From positions 1 to 17,770 of the forward strand of contig JAEZBU010000004.1 of assembly GCA_023426855.1 (NCBI GenBank): a stretch of 17,770 nucleotides of DNA. Direction: 5' to 3'. Below are positions 6,086-13,351 of this stretch, one piece after another. The translations under genes and the position numbers were made by a program. The stretch's first letter is position 1. Each line of letters begins with the position of its first letter. The notes under the pieces are model-generated. The model did no database searches. It had not been told where the DNA came from and was given only the letters and a program-made list of their open reading frames with translations. Origin of the DNA: Pseudomonadota bacterium (GTDB taxonomy: Bacteria; Pseudomonadota; Alphaproteobacteria; Rhizobiales; Hyphomicrobiaceae).

Positions 6086-7972
6086 ATGCAGACTGCAATC
6101 GCCACTGTTTGCCTGAGCGGAGCACTCAACGAGAAGCTCGAGGCCATCGCCGCCGCCGGGTTCAAGGGCGTCGAAATCTTTGAAAACGATCTGCTGTCCT
6201 TCAGCGGGACCACGGCCGACGTCCGAGAGATGGTCGAAGGGCTGGGGCTGAAAACGGTAACGTTCCAGCCGTTCCGCGATTTTGAGGGTATGCCGGAGCC
6301 GCAACGCTCACGCGTTTTCGCCCGTGCCGAGCGCAAATTCGACACCATGCAGGAACTGGGCTGCGATTTGCTGCTGGTGTGCAGCAATATCTCGCCAGAC
6401 TCTCTCGGTGGTATCGATCGGGCGGCAGAGGATCTGCGCGAACTTGGCGAGCGAGCAGCAAAGCGCGGGCTTCGCGTCGGTTTCGAGGCACTGGCCTGGG
6501 GTCGCCATATCAATGATCACCGCGACGCCTGGGAGGTTGTCCGGCGCGCAGATCATCCGGCGATCGGCCTCGTGCTCGATAGCTTTCACACCCTGGTCCG
6601 CAAGATCGATTTGAAATCGATCCGCGCGATCCCGAAGGATCGCATCTTCCTGGTACAAATTGCCGACGCGCCGCGGCTGGAGATGGATTATCTCTCGTGG
6701 AGCCGGCATTTCCGCTGCTTGCCGGGGCAGGGGGACCTGCCGGTGCTTGATTTCATGGAGGCCCTGCAGGCGACCGGCTTCGACGGGCTGATCTCGCTTG
6801 AGATCTTCAACGATCAGTTCCGCGCGGGCTCTGCACGCATGGTTGCGACGGACGGTCAGCGCTCGCTGCTTTACATGCTCGACCAATTGGCGGAACGCAC
6901 GCGCGTTGCCGTACCGGGTGTTTCGCGACTGCCGCCACGTTCAAAGTGCGAGGGTGTGGAGTTCATCGAGTTTGCGATCGACGAGATAGCAGCGCCTTCG
7001 TTCGAAGCCGTGCTGGCCGGATTGGGTTTTCACAAGGCTGGTATTCACAAATCGAAGGAAGTTACGCGCTGGCGTCAGGGCGACATCAACCTCGTCGTGA
7101 ACACTGAGAAGGAAGGCTTCGCGCACTCCTTCAACATCACGCACGGGACGTCGGTCTGTGCCATCGGTCTCAAAGTGGACGACGCTACGCAAACCCTCGA
7201 CCGTGCGCAGAAGCTGCTGGACAAGCCGTTCCGACAGGCTGTCGGGCCGGGGGAGCTGGAAGTGCCAGCCGTGCGCGGTCTCGGTGGCAGCCTGATCTAT
7301 TTCACTGACCAGCGCAGCGAGCTTGGGAAGGTTTGGGAGATCGAGTTTGACCTGCCCGCCGATGTTGCCACCGCGGATGCTGGACTGATTGCGGTCGATC
7401 ACATCTCGCAGTCGATGCAGTACGAGGAAATGCTGTCGTGGCTGCTGTTTTACACCTCGCTGCTGGACGTCACCAAAACGCCGACCCAGGATGTGCTCGA
7501 TCCTGCCGGCGTGGTGCACAGTCAGGTGGTCCAGACGACGGACGGCGCATTGCGGATCGTGCTGAATGCGTCGCAATCGAGCCGCACGCTGTCATCGCGG
7601 TTCGTCACCGAATTTTTCGGTTCCGGTGTCCAGCATATCGCGTTTTCGACCAGCGATATCCATGCCACCGTGGCGCGGCTGCGCGCGAACGGTGTCGACC
7701 TGCTGCCCATCCCGGAAAACTACTACGACGATCTGGAAGCCAAATGGGATCTGCCGGCCGCTGAACTCGATCGGCTACGGGCAGGTAATATCCTGTACGA
7801 CCGCGACGGCAGCACGGAATACTTCCAGATCTATACGCCGAATATCGAAGAGAAGTTCTTCTTCGAGATCGTTGAGCGCAGGGGCTACACCGGCTTCGGA
7901 GCGACGAACGCGCCCATCCGTCTGGCGGCACAGACGCGGTTTGCGCGTCCGGCCGGGATGCCGCGCCGTTAG
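6086..7972 (+). CDS. quiC1: 3-dehydroshikimate dehydratase, QuiC1 type, fused to a 4-hydroxyphenylpyruvate-dioxygenase-like domain
   Basis: Converts 3-dehydroshikimate to protocatechuate, feeding quinate/shikimate catabolism into the beta-ketoadipate route. 628 residues in two domains. The N-terminal sugar-isomerase-like TIM barrel (about 1-280) has metal ligands E134 (GFEALAWG), D165 (LDSFHTL), Q191 (VQIADAP) and E239 (SLEIFND); these match the numbering I recall for Pseudomonas putida QuiC1. The C-terminal half (about 290-610) is a vicinal-oxygen-chelate fold like HPPD, with H439 (VDHISQ), H517 (QHIAFS) and E594 (FFFEIVERRG), spaced as in HPPD, so its iron site looks intact. I chose the ATG at 6086: GGGAGG (6076-6081) lies four bases upstream, while the ATG at 6074 overlaps that site. 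No pca, quiA or aroE genes adjoin. Databases often call such proteins bifunctional isomerase/HPPD; true HPPD activity is less likely. Confidence 0.88.
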   Translation: MQTAIATVCLSGALNEKLEAIAAAGFKGVEIFENDLLSFSGTTADVREMVEGLGLKTVTFQPFRDFEGMPEPQRSRVFARAERKFDTMQELGCDLLLVCSNISPDSLGGIDRAAEDLRELGERAAKRGLRVGFEALAWGRHINDHRDAWEVVRRADHPAIGLVLDSFHTLVRKIDLKSIRAIPKDRIFLVQIADAPRLEMDYLSWSRHFRCLPGQGDLPVLDFMEALQATGFDGLISLEIFNDQFRAGSARMVATDGQRSLLYMLDQLAERTRVAVPGVSRLPPRSKCEGVEFIEFAIDEIAAPSFEAVLAGLGFHKAGIHKSKEVTRWRQGDINLVVNTEKEGFAHSFNITHGTSVCAIGLKVDDATQTLDRAQKLLDKPFRQAVGPGELEVPAVRGLGGSLIYFTDQRSELGKVWEIEFDLPADVATADAGLIAVDHISQSMQYEEMLSWLLFYTSLLDVTKTPTQDVLDPAGVVHSQVVQTTDGALRIVLNASQSSRTLSSRFVTEFFGSGVQHIAFSTSDIHATVARLRANGVDLLPIPENYYDDLEAKWDLPAAELDRLRAGNILYDRDGSTEYFQIYTPNIEEKFFFEIVERRGYTGFGATNAPIRLAAQTRFARPAGMPRR

Positions 7973-7988
7973 AGGGGGCTGCGTACGC

Positions 7989-8738
7989 TCAAGGCGCGCT
8001 GGGCAGGGTGGTGCGGACTGCGTGCGCGCGCTCGGAAGCCGGAAACTGCGGGCGGATCGGGCCGCCGCGGGTCAGCCACGCGCGCATCGCGACATTGGCT
8101 TCCGCGAAGCTTTTGACCGCAACGTGGTTGATGCTGTTCTGCAGGCAATGCTCGGTGAGTTTTCCCTTGGCCAGCACGAAATCACACCGCTCAGCGATGC
8201 AGAAATCGGAGCGGCCATCGCCGACCATGACGTTAGCACCGATGCTCATGAAGCTGCCGTGGGCGCATTTGCAGTTACCCATCCGCATCCGGCAATCCGT
8301 GCGACGATAGGGGAAACGCAGCGCCCAGCGGTCGCCGCCGAGCCACTCGAGCTTGTTGGCGAGATAGGGCAGGTCGAGACCGGCCGCGCGTAGCATTGCG
8401 CCAACCACGTGGTCCATGCCGTCCGACACGACCTTGACCTCAGCGCCGTGGCTTCGGCAAAGCTGCACGAACTCTGGAAAATCCGGATCGATCTCCATGC
8501 CGCCGATGAAGTCGGAAATTTGCTCCGGCGTGGCGCGGATGAGGGCAACCTGGCGCTGCATGGCCTCGGCGGAGGTGATCGCGCCCTTCTGCCACTCGGC
8601 CTCGATCTCCAGCCAGTACGGATCGGCGAAACGCGAAAACAACGAGTCCGTCGGGTCGCCCGGAGCAATGGTGCCGTCGAAGTCGACGAAGACATTGACC
8701 GGTAATGCGGCCGTCATGGCGGGCTGAAAGGATAACAT
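7989..8738 (-). CDS. HAD-superfamily (subclass IB) phosphatase, MtnX-like
   Basis: A cytoplasmic phosphate-ester hydrolase of 249 residues. Seen: motif I DFDGT with nucleophile D19 and acid D21, motif II serine S105 in VVSDGMDH, a helical cap between them (about 30-85), and motif IV GDGRSD (173-178) with the metal-binding aspartates. After motif II comes a cysteine cluster, C149, C156 and C158 (NCKCAH), which resembles the conserved CxNCK region of MtnX-like proteins. MtnX acts in methionine salvage, but no other mtn genes are nearby, so the substrate is open; phosphoserine-phosphatase-like activity is another option. The start at 8738 has only a distant GAGG. An internal ATG at 8717 would remove seven residues and keep motif I. 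Its stop is 16 bases from the convergent QuiC gene. Confidence 0.8.
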   Translation of the reverse strand: MLSFQPAMTAALPVNVFVDFDGTIAPGDPTDSLFSRFADPYWLEIEAEWQKGAITSAEAMQRQVALIRATPEQISDFIGGMEIDPDFPEFVQLCRSHGAEVKVVSDGMDHVVGAMLRAAGLDLPYLANKLEWLGGDRWALRFPYRRTDCRMRMGNCKCAHGSFMSIGANVMVGDGRSDFCIAERCDFVLAKGKLTEHCLQNSINHVAVKSFAEANVAMRAWLTRGGPIRPQFPASERAHAVRTTLPSAP

Positions 8739-8755
8739 GGCGCTAGAGGCCTCAT

Positions 8756-8772
8756 GATCATTTTGGTTGATC
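8756..8772. promoter_or_regulatory. Inverted repeat GATCA-N7-TGATC upstream of the HAD phosphatase
   Basis: GATCA (8756-8760), seven bases, TGATC (8768-8772), beginning 18 bases before the phosphatase start. The place suits a repressor site. A repeat of the same 5-7-5 geometry but different arms lies before the Usp gene. Short arms make chance plausible. Confidence 0.25.
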
Positions 8773-9241
8773 CGACTCTAGGCTGTTTCGCCCAGTTTGG
8801 ATGTTCCCGCCGTAACTCAAGATCGTGGCAGCCCGCAGACAGAGCCCAAGTGACGTGGCGTCGCAAGGGTCCAGTGGCCGTCTGCCGCATGCTGCACCAT
8901 CTCCGATGCTTCTATCGAACAGCCCGATAACCATGTCGAGCTTGACCGATCACGAAATTTTGCGCGCGAGCAATAGCTTGGAAGATCATAGTATTATCTT
9001 AATTCGCATGGTTAGGGATCAGTAGCGGTAGTCGCGATCCGCCCTCCGGACGGCGTAATTGTCACACCGCTGCGCAATTGTCGTAGCCCTAACAGAGAAT
9101 ACTCGGTGAAATAGTTAACACGCCTTTCGGCGTCCCGGTCGTGACGCGAAAGCTGCTGGCGCAAGGACGCGCACGAACAGTTCGTGGGCGATGGCGTGCA
9201 ATAGGCCCGGTGGACACGCGTGGATTGGGCCACCCGTTCGA

Positions 9242-9267
9242 GGAACGGATGCCGCCTCAGCGCCGTT
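9242..9267 (+). promoter_or_regulatory. EcfG (general stress sigma factor) type promoter candidate
   Basis: GGAAC (9242-9246), a 17-base spacer, then CGTT (9264-9267). This is a full match to the GGAAC-N16/17-CGTT consensus established for alphaproteobacterial EcfG/RpoE2 sigma factors. It is about 100 bases upstream of the M50 protease start, which would give a leader of roughly 90 bases. The -35 part also overlaps a small perfect hairpin (9234-9248). I found no second match in the other intergenic regions of the window. Confidence 0.55.
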
Positions 9268-9298
9268 TTTCAGGCAGTGCGGACCGCCGATAGTCGAT

Positions 9299-9315
9299 CA
9301 TCGGATTAGCCGATG
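9299..9315. promoter_or_regulatory. Palindrome CATCGG-N5-CCGATG before the protease gene
   Basis: A perfect six-base inverted repeat (arms 9299-9304 and 9310-9315), 52 bases before the protease ATG and just after the expected transcription start of the EcfG-type promoter. It could be an operator or a hairpin in the mRNA leader. Confidence 0.3.
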
Positions 9316-9367
9316 GATGCGTGATGCCGGCAGAGTTCGCATCGGTGATCCTGCGCGAGGCTGTCCC

Positions 9368-10447
9368 ATGACATGGTCATTCCGGTTGTTTTCAGTCGGC
9401 GGCACCGAAGTCCGCGTTCACGTGACCTTCTTTCTGCTGCTGGCCTGGTTCGGCGCAGTGCAGTGGTTGCAGTCCGGTCCTCGGGCAGCGGTCTGGGCGA
9501 TTGTCTTCATCCTCATCTTGTTCGTTTGCGTCGTGCTGCATGAATTCGGACATGTATTCGCAGCCCGACGCTATGGAATCCGCACGCCGACGATCACGCT
9601 GCTTCCGATTGGTGGTCTGGCGAGCATGGAGCGCATGCCGGAGAAACCGGCCCAGGAAGTGGTGGTCGCCCTGGCCGGGCCGATGGTCAACGTTGTCATC
9701 GTTCTGCTGCTGTTGCCGTTCGTCAGAGCAAGTCTCGATCCGAACAATCTGGATTTTCTGCAGGATCCCGGCCGTAATATTCTCGCACGCGTTGCCATGG
9801 CCAACGTCGTTCTGGTCGTCTTCAACCTGATCCCGGCTTTTCCGATGGATGGCGGACGCGTGCTGCGGGCGCTGCTGGCTATGCGCTTCGGTTTTGTCCG
9901 CGCGACGCGGTTTGCGGCCACTATCGGTCAGGCGTTCGCGATCTTCCTCGGCTTCATGGGCTTGTTCGGCAATCCGCTTCTCGTGCTGATCGCCGTGTTC
10001 GTCTATATGGCTGCGACCGCTGAAAGTCAGTTCGTCGAGATGCGATCATTGGCGCGTGGCTATCTTGCGCGCGATGCCATGATTACCAGCTTCGAGAAAC
10101 TGAGCCCGACGTCAACTGCCGACGATGCGGCGGCTCTCCTGCTGCGTACGACCCAACAGGAGTTTCCGGTCGTCGACGAAATGGCGCGTTTGAAGGGTAT
10201 CGTCACGCGCGACGGTCTAATTCAAACGCTGCAGGATCGCGGCGGAGCAACGCCGGTTTCAGAATTCATGGAGACCGAGATTCCCTCGGTCACCAGCTCT
10301 GCGCATCTCGATAACGTCATGCGCACGATGCAGGAAAAGCGCGCGCGTGCCGTTGCCGTTGCGGACGTTGACCAACGCCTGATCGGGTTCATCACGCCGG
10401 AGAATTTCGCGGAAGTGATGATGGTCGGCCGTGCGCGCCAGCGATGA
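9368..10447 (+). CDS. Site-2-protease-family (M50) membrane metalloprotease with C-terminal CBS domains
   Basis: An integral inner-membrane zinc protease of the kind that cuts substrates within the membrane. 359 residues. Seen: hydrophobic segments from about residue 15, the zinc motif HEFGH (H58, E59, H62) inside a membrane helix, further segments around 95-120 and 135-155, and the third ligand region NLIPAFPMDGGR with D161. Two more hydrophobic stretches follow near 180-215. A cytoplasmic tail from about 235 to 355 has two CBS repeats (for example FPVVDEMARLKGIVTRDGL and AVAVADVDQRLIGFITPENF), which usually sense adenine nucleotides. The ATG at 9368 is preceded by GAGG (9357-9360) at seven bases; a longer frame from 9191 adds a non-hydrophobic, Arg/Pro-rich extension and is unlikely. 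It resembles mycobacterial Rv2625c. Its stop is 10 bases from the convergent Usp gene, and a likely EcfG promoter lies upstream. Confidence 0.88.
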   Translation: MTWSFRLFSVGGTEVRVHVTFFLLLAWFGAVQWLQSGPRAAVWAIVFILILFVCVVLHEFGHVFAARRYGIRTPTITLLPIGGLASMERMPEKPAQEVVVALAGPMVNVVIVLLLLPFVRASLDPNNLDFLQDPGRNILARVAMANVVLVVFNLIPAFPMDGGRVLRALLAMRFGFVRATRFAATIGQAFAIFLGFMGLFGNPLLVLIAVFVYMAATAESQFVEMRSLARGYLARDAMITSFEKLSPTSTADDAAALLLRTTQQEFPVVDEMARLKGIVTRDGLIQTLQDRGGATPVSEFMETEIPSVTSSAHLDNVMRTMQEKRARAVAVADVDQRLIGFITPENFAEVMMVGRARQR

Positions 10448-10457
10448 TGCCGCGTTT

Positions 10458-10898
10458 CTATTCGCGATAAACAAGGACTGGTATTTTGCTGTGCGTCAGC
10501 ACACGTATTGTCTCGCTGCCGAGCAGAAGCTTGGTAAGGCCGCTTCTGCCATGAGAGCCCATCACGATAAGATCGCAACCGCGGGCATCGGCAGTCTCGA
10601 TGATCGCCTCGTAAGGGTTGCCGTTGCGGACATGGACGGTCTTGCAATCTACGCCGGCGGCGGCTGCAGCGTCGGCTACGGGCTTGAGAAAGTTTCGCGC
10701 ATTGGTCTCGGCGCGTGCTTCATAATCCGCTTCGGGAACAGCAATGGCGATCTCGCCTATTGCAATAGTTTGCCACGGGGCTGTTACCGAGATGGCAGTT
10801 ACCGCAGCGTTGAGAGACTTGGCGAGATTTACGCCATAGAGGGCCGCGCGTTGAGAAAGCTCGGATCCGTCGGTTGGGAGGAGAATGTGTCGGTACAC
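10458..10898 (-). CDS. Universal stress protein, UspA family
   Basis: A cytoplasmic nucleotide-binding stress protein of 146 residues, the usual size for one Usp domain. Seen: the N-terminal strand YRHILLPTDGSELS with the conserved aspartate, the strand CDLIVMGSHGR, and the complete ATP-binding signature G-x2-G-x9-G-S (GSHGRSGLTKLLLGS), so it should bind ATP. The start is a GTG at 10898 with AGGAG seven bases upstream. A longer frame to 10997 would add 33 residues not seen in the family and lacks support. Tail-to-tail with the M50-CBS protease gene. The 322 bases upstream, shared with alanine dehydrogenase, hold no FixK/FNR-type box (TTGAT-N4-ATCAA) that I could find. Confidence 0.9.
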   Translation of the reverse strand: MYRHILLPTDGSELSQRAALYGVNLAKSLNAAVTAISVTAPWQTIAIGEIAIAVPEADYEARAETNARNFLKPVADAAAAAGVDCKTVHVRNGNPYEAIIETADARGCDLIVMGSHGRSGLTKLLLGSETIRVLTHSKIPVLVYRE

Positions 10899-10936
10899 GG
10901 GAAAACTCCTATGATGGCGCTGCAATAACGTCTCAA

Positions 10937-10953
10937 GACCAAAAATGATGGTC
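10937..10953. promoter_or_regulatory. Inverted repeat GACCA-N7-TGGTC upstream of the Usp gene
   Basis: Arms at 10937-10941 and 10949-10953 are perfect, with an A-rich centre, 39 bases before the Usp GTG. It is a possible operator. The regulator is unknown and the arms are short. Confidence 0.3.
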
Positions 10954-11002
10954 CGGCGGATTGCAGACAAGCTCTCTGTTTCAGGTGCGCTATGCACTGT
11001 CC

Positions 11003-11016
11003 CAGATCAAAATCTG
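11003..11016. promoter_or_regulatory. Inverted repeat CAGAT-CAAA-ATCTG between Usp and alanine dehydrogenase
   Basis: Perfect five-base arms around CAAA near the middle of the divergent region, 105 bases from the Usp start and about 205 from the alanine dehydrogenase start. It could be a binding site for a regulator of either gene; Lrp/AldR-type regulators often control alanine dehydrogenase genes. Weak evidence. Confidence 0.25.
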
Positions 11017-11220
11017 CGCGGTCGTAACCGGCCAGGCGCACAAGCGCACCACAATCGACCGACGCTCTGACAGCGCGTGCTTTGACCTGAAAGTATGGGC
11101 GGCTGATTGGATGGCCATGTTCAGAATTGGCCTGCCGGGCTACGATAAGACCGAACTGAGGCTTTGCCATTGCCAGTACCCTGCGAGCCCCATCGTACGG
11201 CGACAGGTTTGGAGGCACCC

Positions 11221-12336
11221 ATGCTCATTGGCGTACCCAAGGAGATCAAGGTCCGCGAGTATCGTGTTGGATTGACCCCCACCAGTGTGCGCGAGCTGAC
11301 AGCTATCGGGCACGAAATTCTGATTGAGAGCGGCGCGGGCGCCGGCATCGGCATGAATGATGCCGACTACGAGCGGGCGGGTGGGACTATTGCGGCTTCG
11401 GCGCGGGACATCTTCGAACGCGCCGAAATGATCGTGAAGGTGAAAGAGCCGCAACCCGCCGAGCGCAAGCTCCTGCGCCGCGGGCAGGTGTTGTTCACCT
11501 ACCTGCACTTAGCACCAGATCCCGAGCAAACAGCCGACCTGATTGAAAGCGGTGCCGTGTGTATCGCCTACGAAACCGTCACGTCGTCAACGGGTGGCTT
11601 GCCGCTGCTGGCGCCGATGTCGGAAGTCGCCGGGCGCATGTCGGTACAAGCCGGCGCGTATTTTCTCGAGAAAGCCCATGGCGGCCATGGTGTGCTGCTG
11701 GGAGGCGTGCCGGGCGTCGATCCCGCCAAGGTCGTGGTGCTGGGCGGGGGCGTGGTTGGTACGCATGCGGTCCATATCGCGCTCGGCATGGGGGCCGATG
11801 TCTGGGTGATCGACCGCAACGTGGATGTGCTGCGCCGTTTGTGGAGCCATTTCGGGCGGCCGCTCAACACCGTCTATTCAACCCGCGATGCCATCGACCG
11901 CCATCTTCGCGATGCCGACCTCGTCATCGGCGGCGTTTTGATCCCGGGTGCGGAAGCGCCGAAGCTGATCACCCGCGAGCACGTCAAGACGATGCGGACC
12001 GGATCGGTGATCGTTGATGTGGCAATCGATCAGGGCGGATGTGCGGAAACCTCCCATCCCACCACCCACGACGATCCGACTTATGTCGTAGACGGGGTGA
12101 TTCATTATTGCGTTGCAAACATGCCGGGAGGGGTTCCCAAAACCTCGACACATGCGCTTAATAACGCCACGCTGCCCTTTGTCCTCGAACTCGCGGAGAA
12201 AGGCTGGGTGCAGGCTTTGCGAGACAACAAGCACCTTCGCAATGGTCTGAACGTCTGGGACGGCAAGGTCACGTGCGCGCCGGTGGCGGCCGCACTTGGC
12301 TACCCCTACATTTCCGCCGACACTGCGGTAAGCTGA
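11221..12336 (+). CDS. ald: Alanine dehydrogenase
   Basis: Catalyses reversible NAD-dependent deamination of L-alanine to pyruvate and ammonia in the cytoplasm. 371 residues, exactly the usual length. Seen: MLIGVPKEIKVREYRVGLTP at the N-terminus with substrate-binding R15, then K75 (VKVKEPQ), catalytic H96 (YLHLAPD), the NAD-binding glycine loop VVVLGGGVVG (171-180), and catalytic D270 in VAIDQGG. All key residues match the numbering of characterised alanine dehydrogenases. The ATG at 11221 has GGAGG (11211-11215) five bases upstream; an in-frame ATG at 11164 would add 19 residues and is not supported. The liv transporter operon begins 94 bases downstream in the same direction, so import of alanine and its deamination may be linked. 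It diverges from the Usp gene. Confidence 0.95.
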   Translation: MLIGVPKEIKVREYRVGLTPTSVRELTAIGHEILIESGAGAGIGMNDADYERAGGTIAASARDIFERAEMIVKVKEPQPAERKLLRRGQVLFTYLHLAPDPEQTADLIESGAVCIAYETVTSSTGGLPLLAPMSEVAGRMSVQAGAYFLEKAHGGHGVLLGGVPGVDPAKVVVLGGGVVGTHAVHIALGMGADVWVIDRNVDVLRRLWSHFGRPLNTVYSTRDAIDRHLRDADLVIGGVLIPGAEAPKLITREHVKTMRTGSVIVDVAIDQGGCAETSHPTTHDDPTYVVDGVIHYCVANMPGGVPKTSTHALNNATLPFVLELAEKGWVQALRDNKHLRNGLNVWDGKVTCAPVAAALGYPYISADTAVS

Positions 12337-12430
12337 AGAATGATGCACAGCAGCATGAAAAACAGGCTTTGATGTTGAGGCGGGTGCGAATAAAAATCAG
12401 GCAGCTTTGACTGCAGGGGGAGAAGGCTGA

Positions 12431-13348
12431 GTGGAATACTTCGTACAGCAGGTCATTAATGGTCTGACGCTCGGCTCGATCTATGGTTTGATCGCCATTG
12501 GCTACACGATGGTGTTCGGTATCATCGGCATGGTGAACTTCGCGCACGGCGACGTGTTCATGATGTCCACATTCTTCGCGCTCATCTTCTTCCTCATTCT
12601 GACTCAGGTGCTCGGCCTGGGTTCGTTGCTGATGGCGCTTGTCATCGTCATGCTCGCCGGCATGTTCCTCACCTCCCTATGGAGTTGGACGATCGAACGG
12701 CTGGCCTATCGCCCGTTGCGAGGATCCTTCCGCCTGGCGCCGCTGATCTCGGCGATCGGCATGTCGATTTTCCTGATGAATTTTGTGCAGTTGGTGCAGG
12801 GTCCGCGCAATAAGCCATTGCCGCCAATGCTCAACGAGGTGATCCTGCTGGATGTCGGCGGCGGTGGCCACGTCACCCTGTCCTACAAGCAAATCCTGAT
12901 CATGGTGGTCACGGTCGTGTTGTTGACCGGGTTTTGGTACGTCGTTCAGAAGACGCCGCTCGGACGTGCGCAGCGCGCCTGCGAGCAGGACCGGAAAATG
13001 GCCTCGTTGCTTGGCATTGACGTCGACCGGACGATCTCGATCACCTTCATCATGGGCGCTGCGTTGGCTGCCGTGGCCGGTGTCATGTACATGCTGTACT
13101 ACGGCGTCGTCAGCTTCGCCGACGGGTTCGTGCCGGGCATCAAGGCGTTCACCGCGGCGGTTCTTGGCGGCATCGGCTCGCTGCCGGGCGCTGTGCTGGG
13201 CGGTCTGCTGATCGGCTTGATCGAAGTTCTGTGGTCGGCGTATTTCTCCATCGACTACAAGGACGTCGCGGCGTTCTCTATTCTCGCCATAACGTTGATC
13301 TTCCTGCCGTCAGGCATACTCGGCCGTCCCGAAGTGGAGAAGGTATAA
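12431..13348 (+). CDS. livH: Branched-chain amino acid ABC transporter permease LivH
   Basis: One of the two inner-membrane permease subunits of a Liv/Bra-type amino acid importer. 305 residues, nearly all hydrophobic helices. Seen: the typical opening FVQQVINGLTLGSIYGLIAI, followed by GYTMVFGIIGMVNFAHGD; the cytoplasmic loop TPLGRAQRACEQDRKMASLLGID that docks the ATPase (EAA-like loop, about 178-200); and the glycine-rich FTAAVLGGIGSLPGAVLGG near 240-258. It starts with GTG, behind a purine-rich GGGGGAGAAGG tract. First gene of livHMGF plus the DUF6867-like gene; the livM start lies three bases after its stop. The 94 bases upstream, after ald, contain no clear terminator, so read-through from ald is possible. 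Confidence 0.95.
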   Translation: MEYFVQQVINGLTLGSIYGLIAIGYTMVFGIIGMVNFAHGDVFMMSTFFALIFFLILTQVLGLGSLLMALVIVMLAGMFLTSLWSWTIERLAYRPLRGSFRLAPLISAIGMSIFLMNFVQLVQGPRNKPLPPMLNEVILLDVGGGGHVTLSYKQILIMVVTVVLLTGFWYVVQKTPLGRAQRACEQDRKMASLLGIDVDRTISITFIMGAALAAVAGVMYMLYYGVVSFADGFVPGIKAFTAAVLGGIGSLPGAVLGGLLIGLIEVLWSAYFSIDYKDVAAFSILAITLIFLPSGILGRPEVEKV

Positions 13349-13351
13349 CCG

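Larger units (their letters stand above)
8739..9367. other. 629-base intergenic region without a supported gene
   Basis: Lies between two divergent genes. Small open frames on both strands (for example plus 8825-9025 and minus 9012-9233) show no recognisable protein pattern and no good ribosome sites. The stretch around 8950-9010 is locally more AT-rich than its surroundings. It holds an inverted repeat next to the HAD gene, the hairpins ACGCC-TTTC-GGCGT (9120-9133) and CCGTTC-GAG-GAACGG (9234-9248), an EcfG-type promoter candidate, and a palindrome before the protease. I see no tRNA-like fold. Confidence 0.6.
10899..11220. other. 322-base divergent intergenic region (Usp / alanine dehydrogenase)
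   Basis: No supported gene: the frames crossing it overlap the Usp or alanine dehydrogenase coding sequence and have no family features. It holds two short inverted repeats listed separately. I could not pick out a confident -35/-10 pair for either gene. Confidence 0.5.

Noticed and set aside
6086..7972. Annotation as a true 4-hydroxyphenylpyruvate dioxygenase
   Set aside because: The N-terminal TIM barrel with E134, D165, Q191 and E239 marks the QuiC1 dehydroshikimate dehydratase fusion; an HPPD alone is about 350 residues and lacks this domain.
8825..9025. A 66-codon plus-strand frame in the long intergenic region
   Set aside because: No clear ribosome site, no recognisable protein and no signal peptide; kept as unassigned sequence.
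9012..9233. A 73-codon minus-strand frame in the long intergenic region
   Set aside because: No motif or ribosome site, and it crosses hairpins and regulatory-looking sequence.
9234..9248. GTTCGAGGAAC resembling a tRNA T-arm
   Set aside because: There is no matching acceptor, D or anticodon arm around it; it is a simple hairpin overlapping the GGAAC promoter box.
9191..9367. N-terminal extension of the M50 protease frame
   Set aside because: The extra 59 residues are Arg/Pro/Gly-rich without homology; the ATG at 9368 has a GAGG site at seven bases and gives the normal family start. The region also contains the promoter candidate.
10899..10997. N-terminal extension of the Usp frame to an upstream ATG
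   Set aside because: The GTG at 10898 has AGGAG at seven bases and gives the standard 146-residue Usp beginning YRHILLPTDGS.
10829..11218. A 129-codon minus-strand frame spanning the start of Usp and the intergenic region
   Set aside because: It overlaps the Usp coding sequence in another frame and shows no family pattern.
10899..11220. Possible FixK/FNR box between Usp and alanine dehydrogenase
   Set aside because: I looked for TTGAT-N4-ATCAA and the looser TTG-N8-CAA and found no match.
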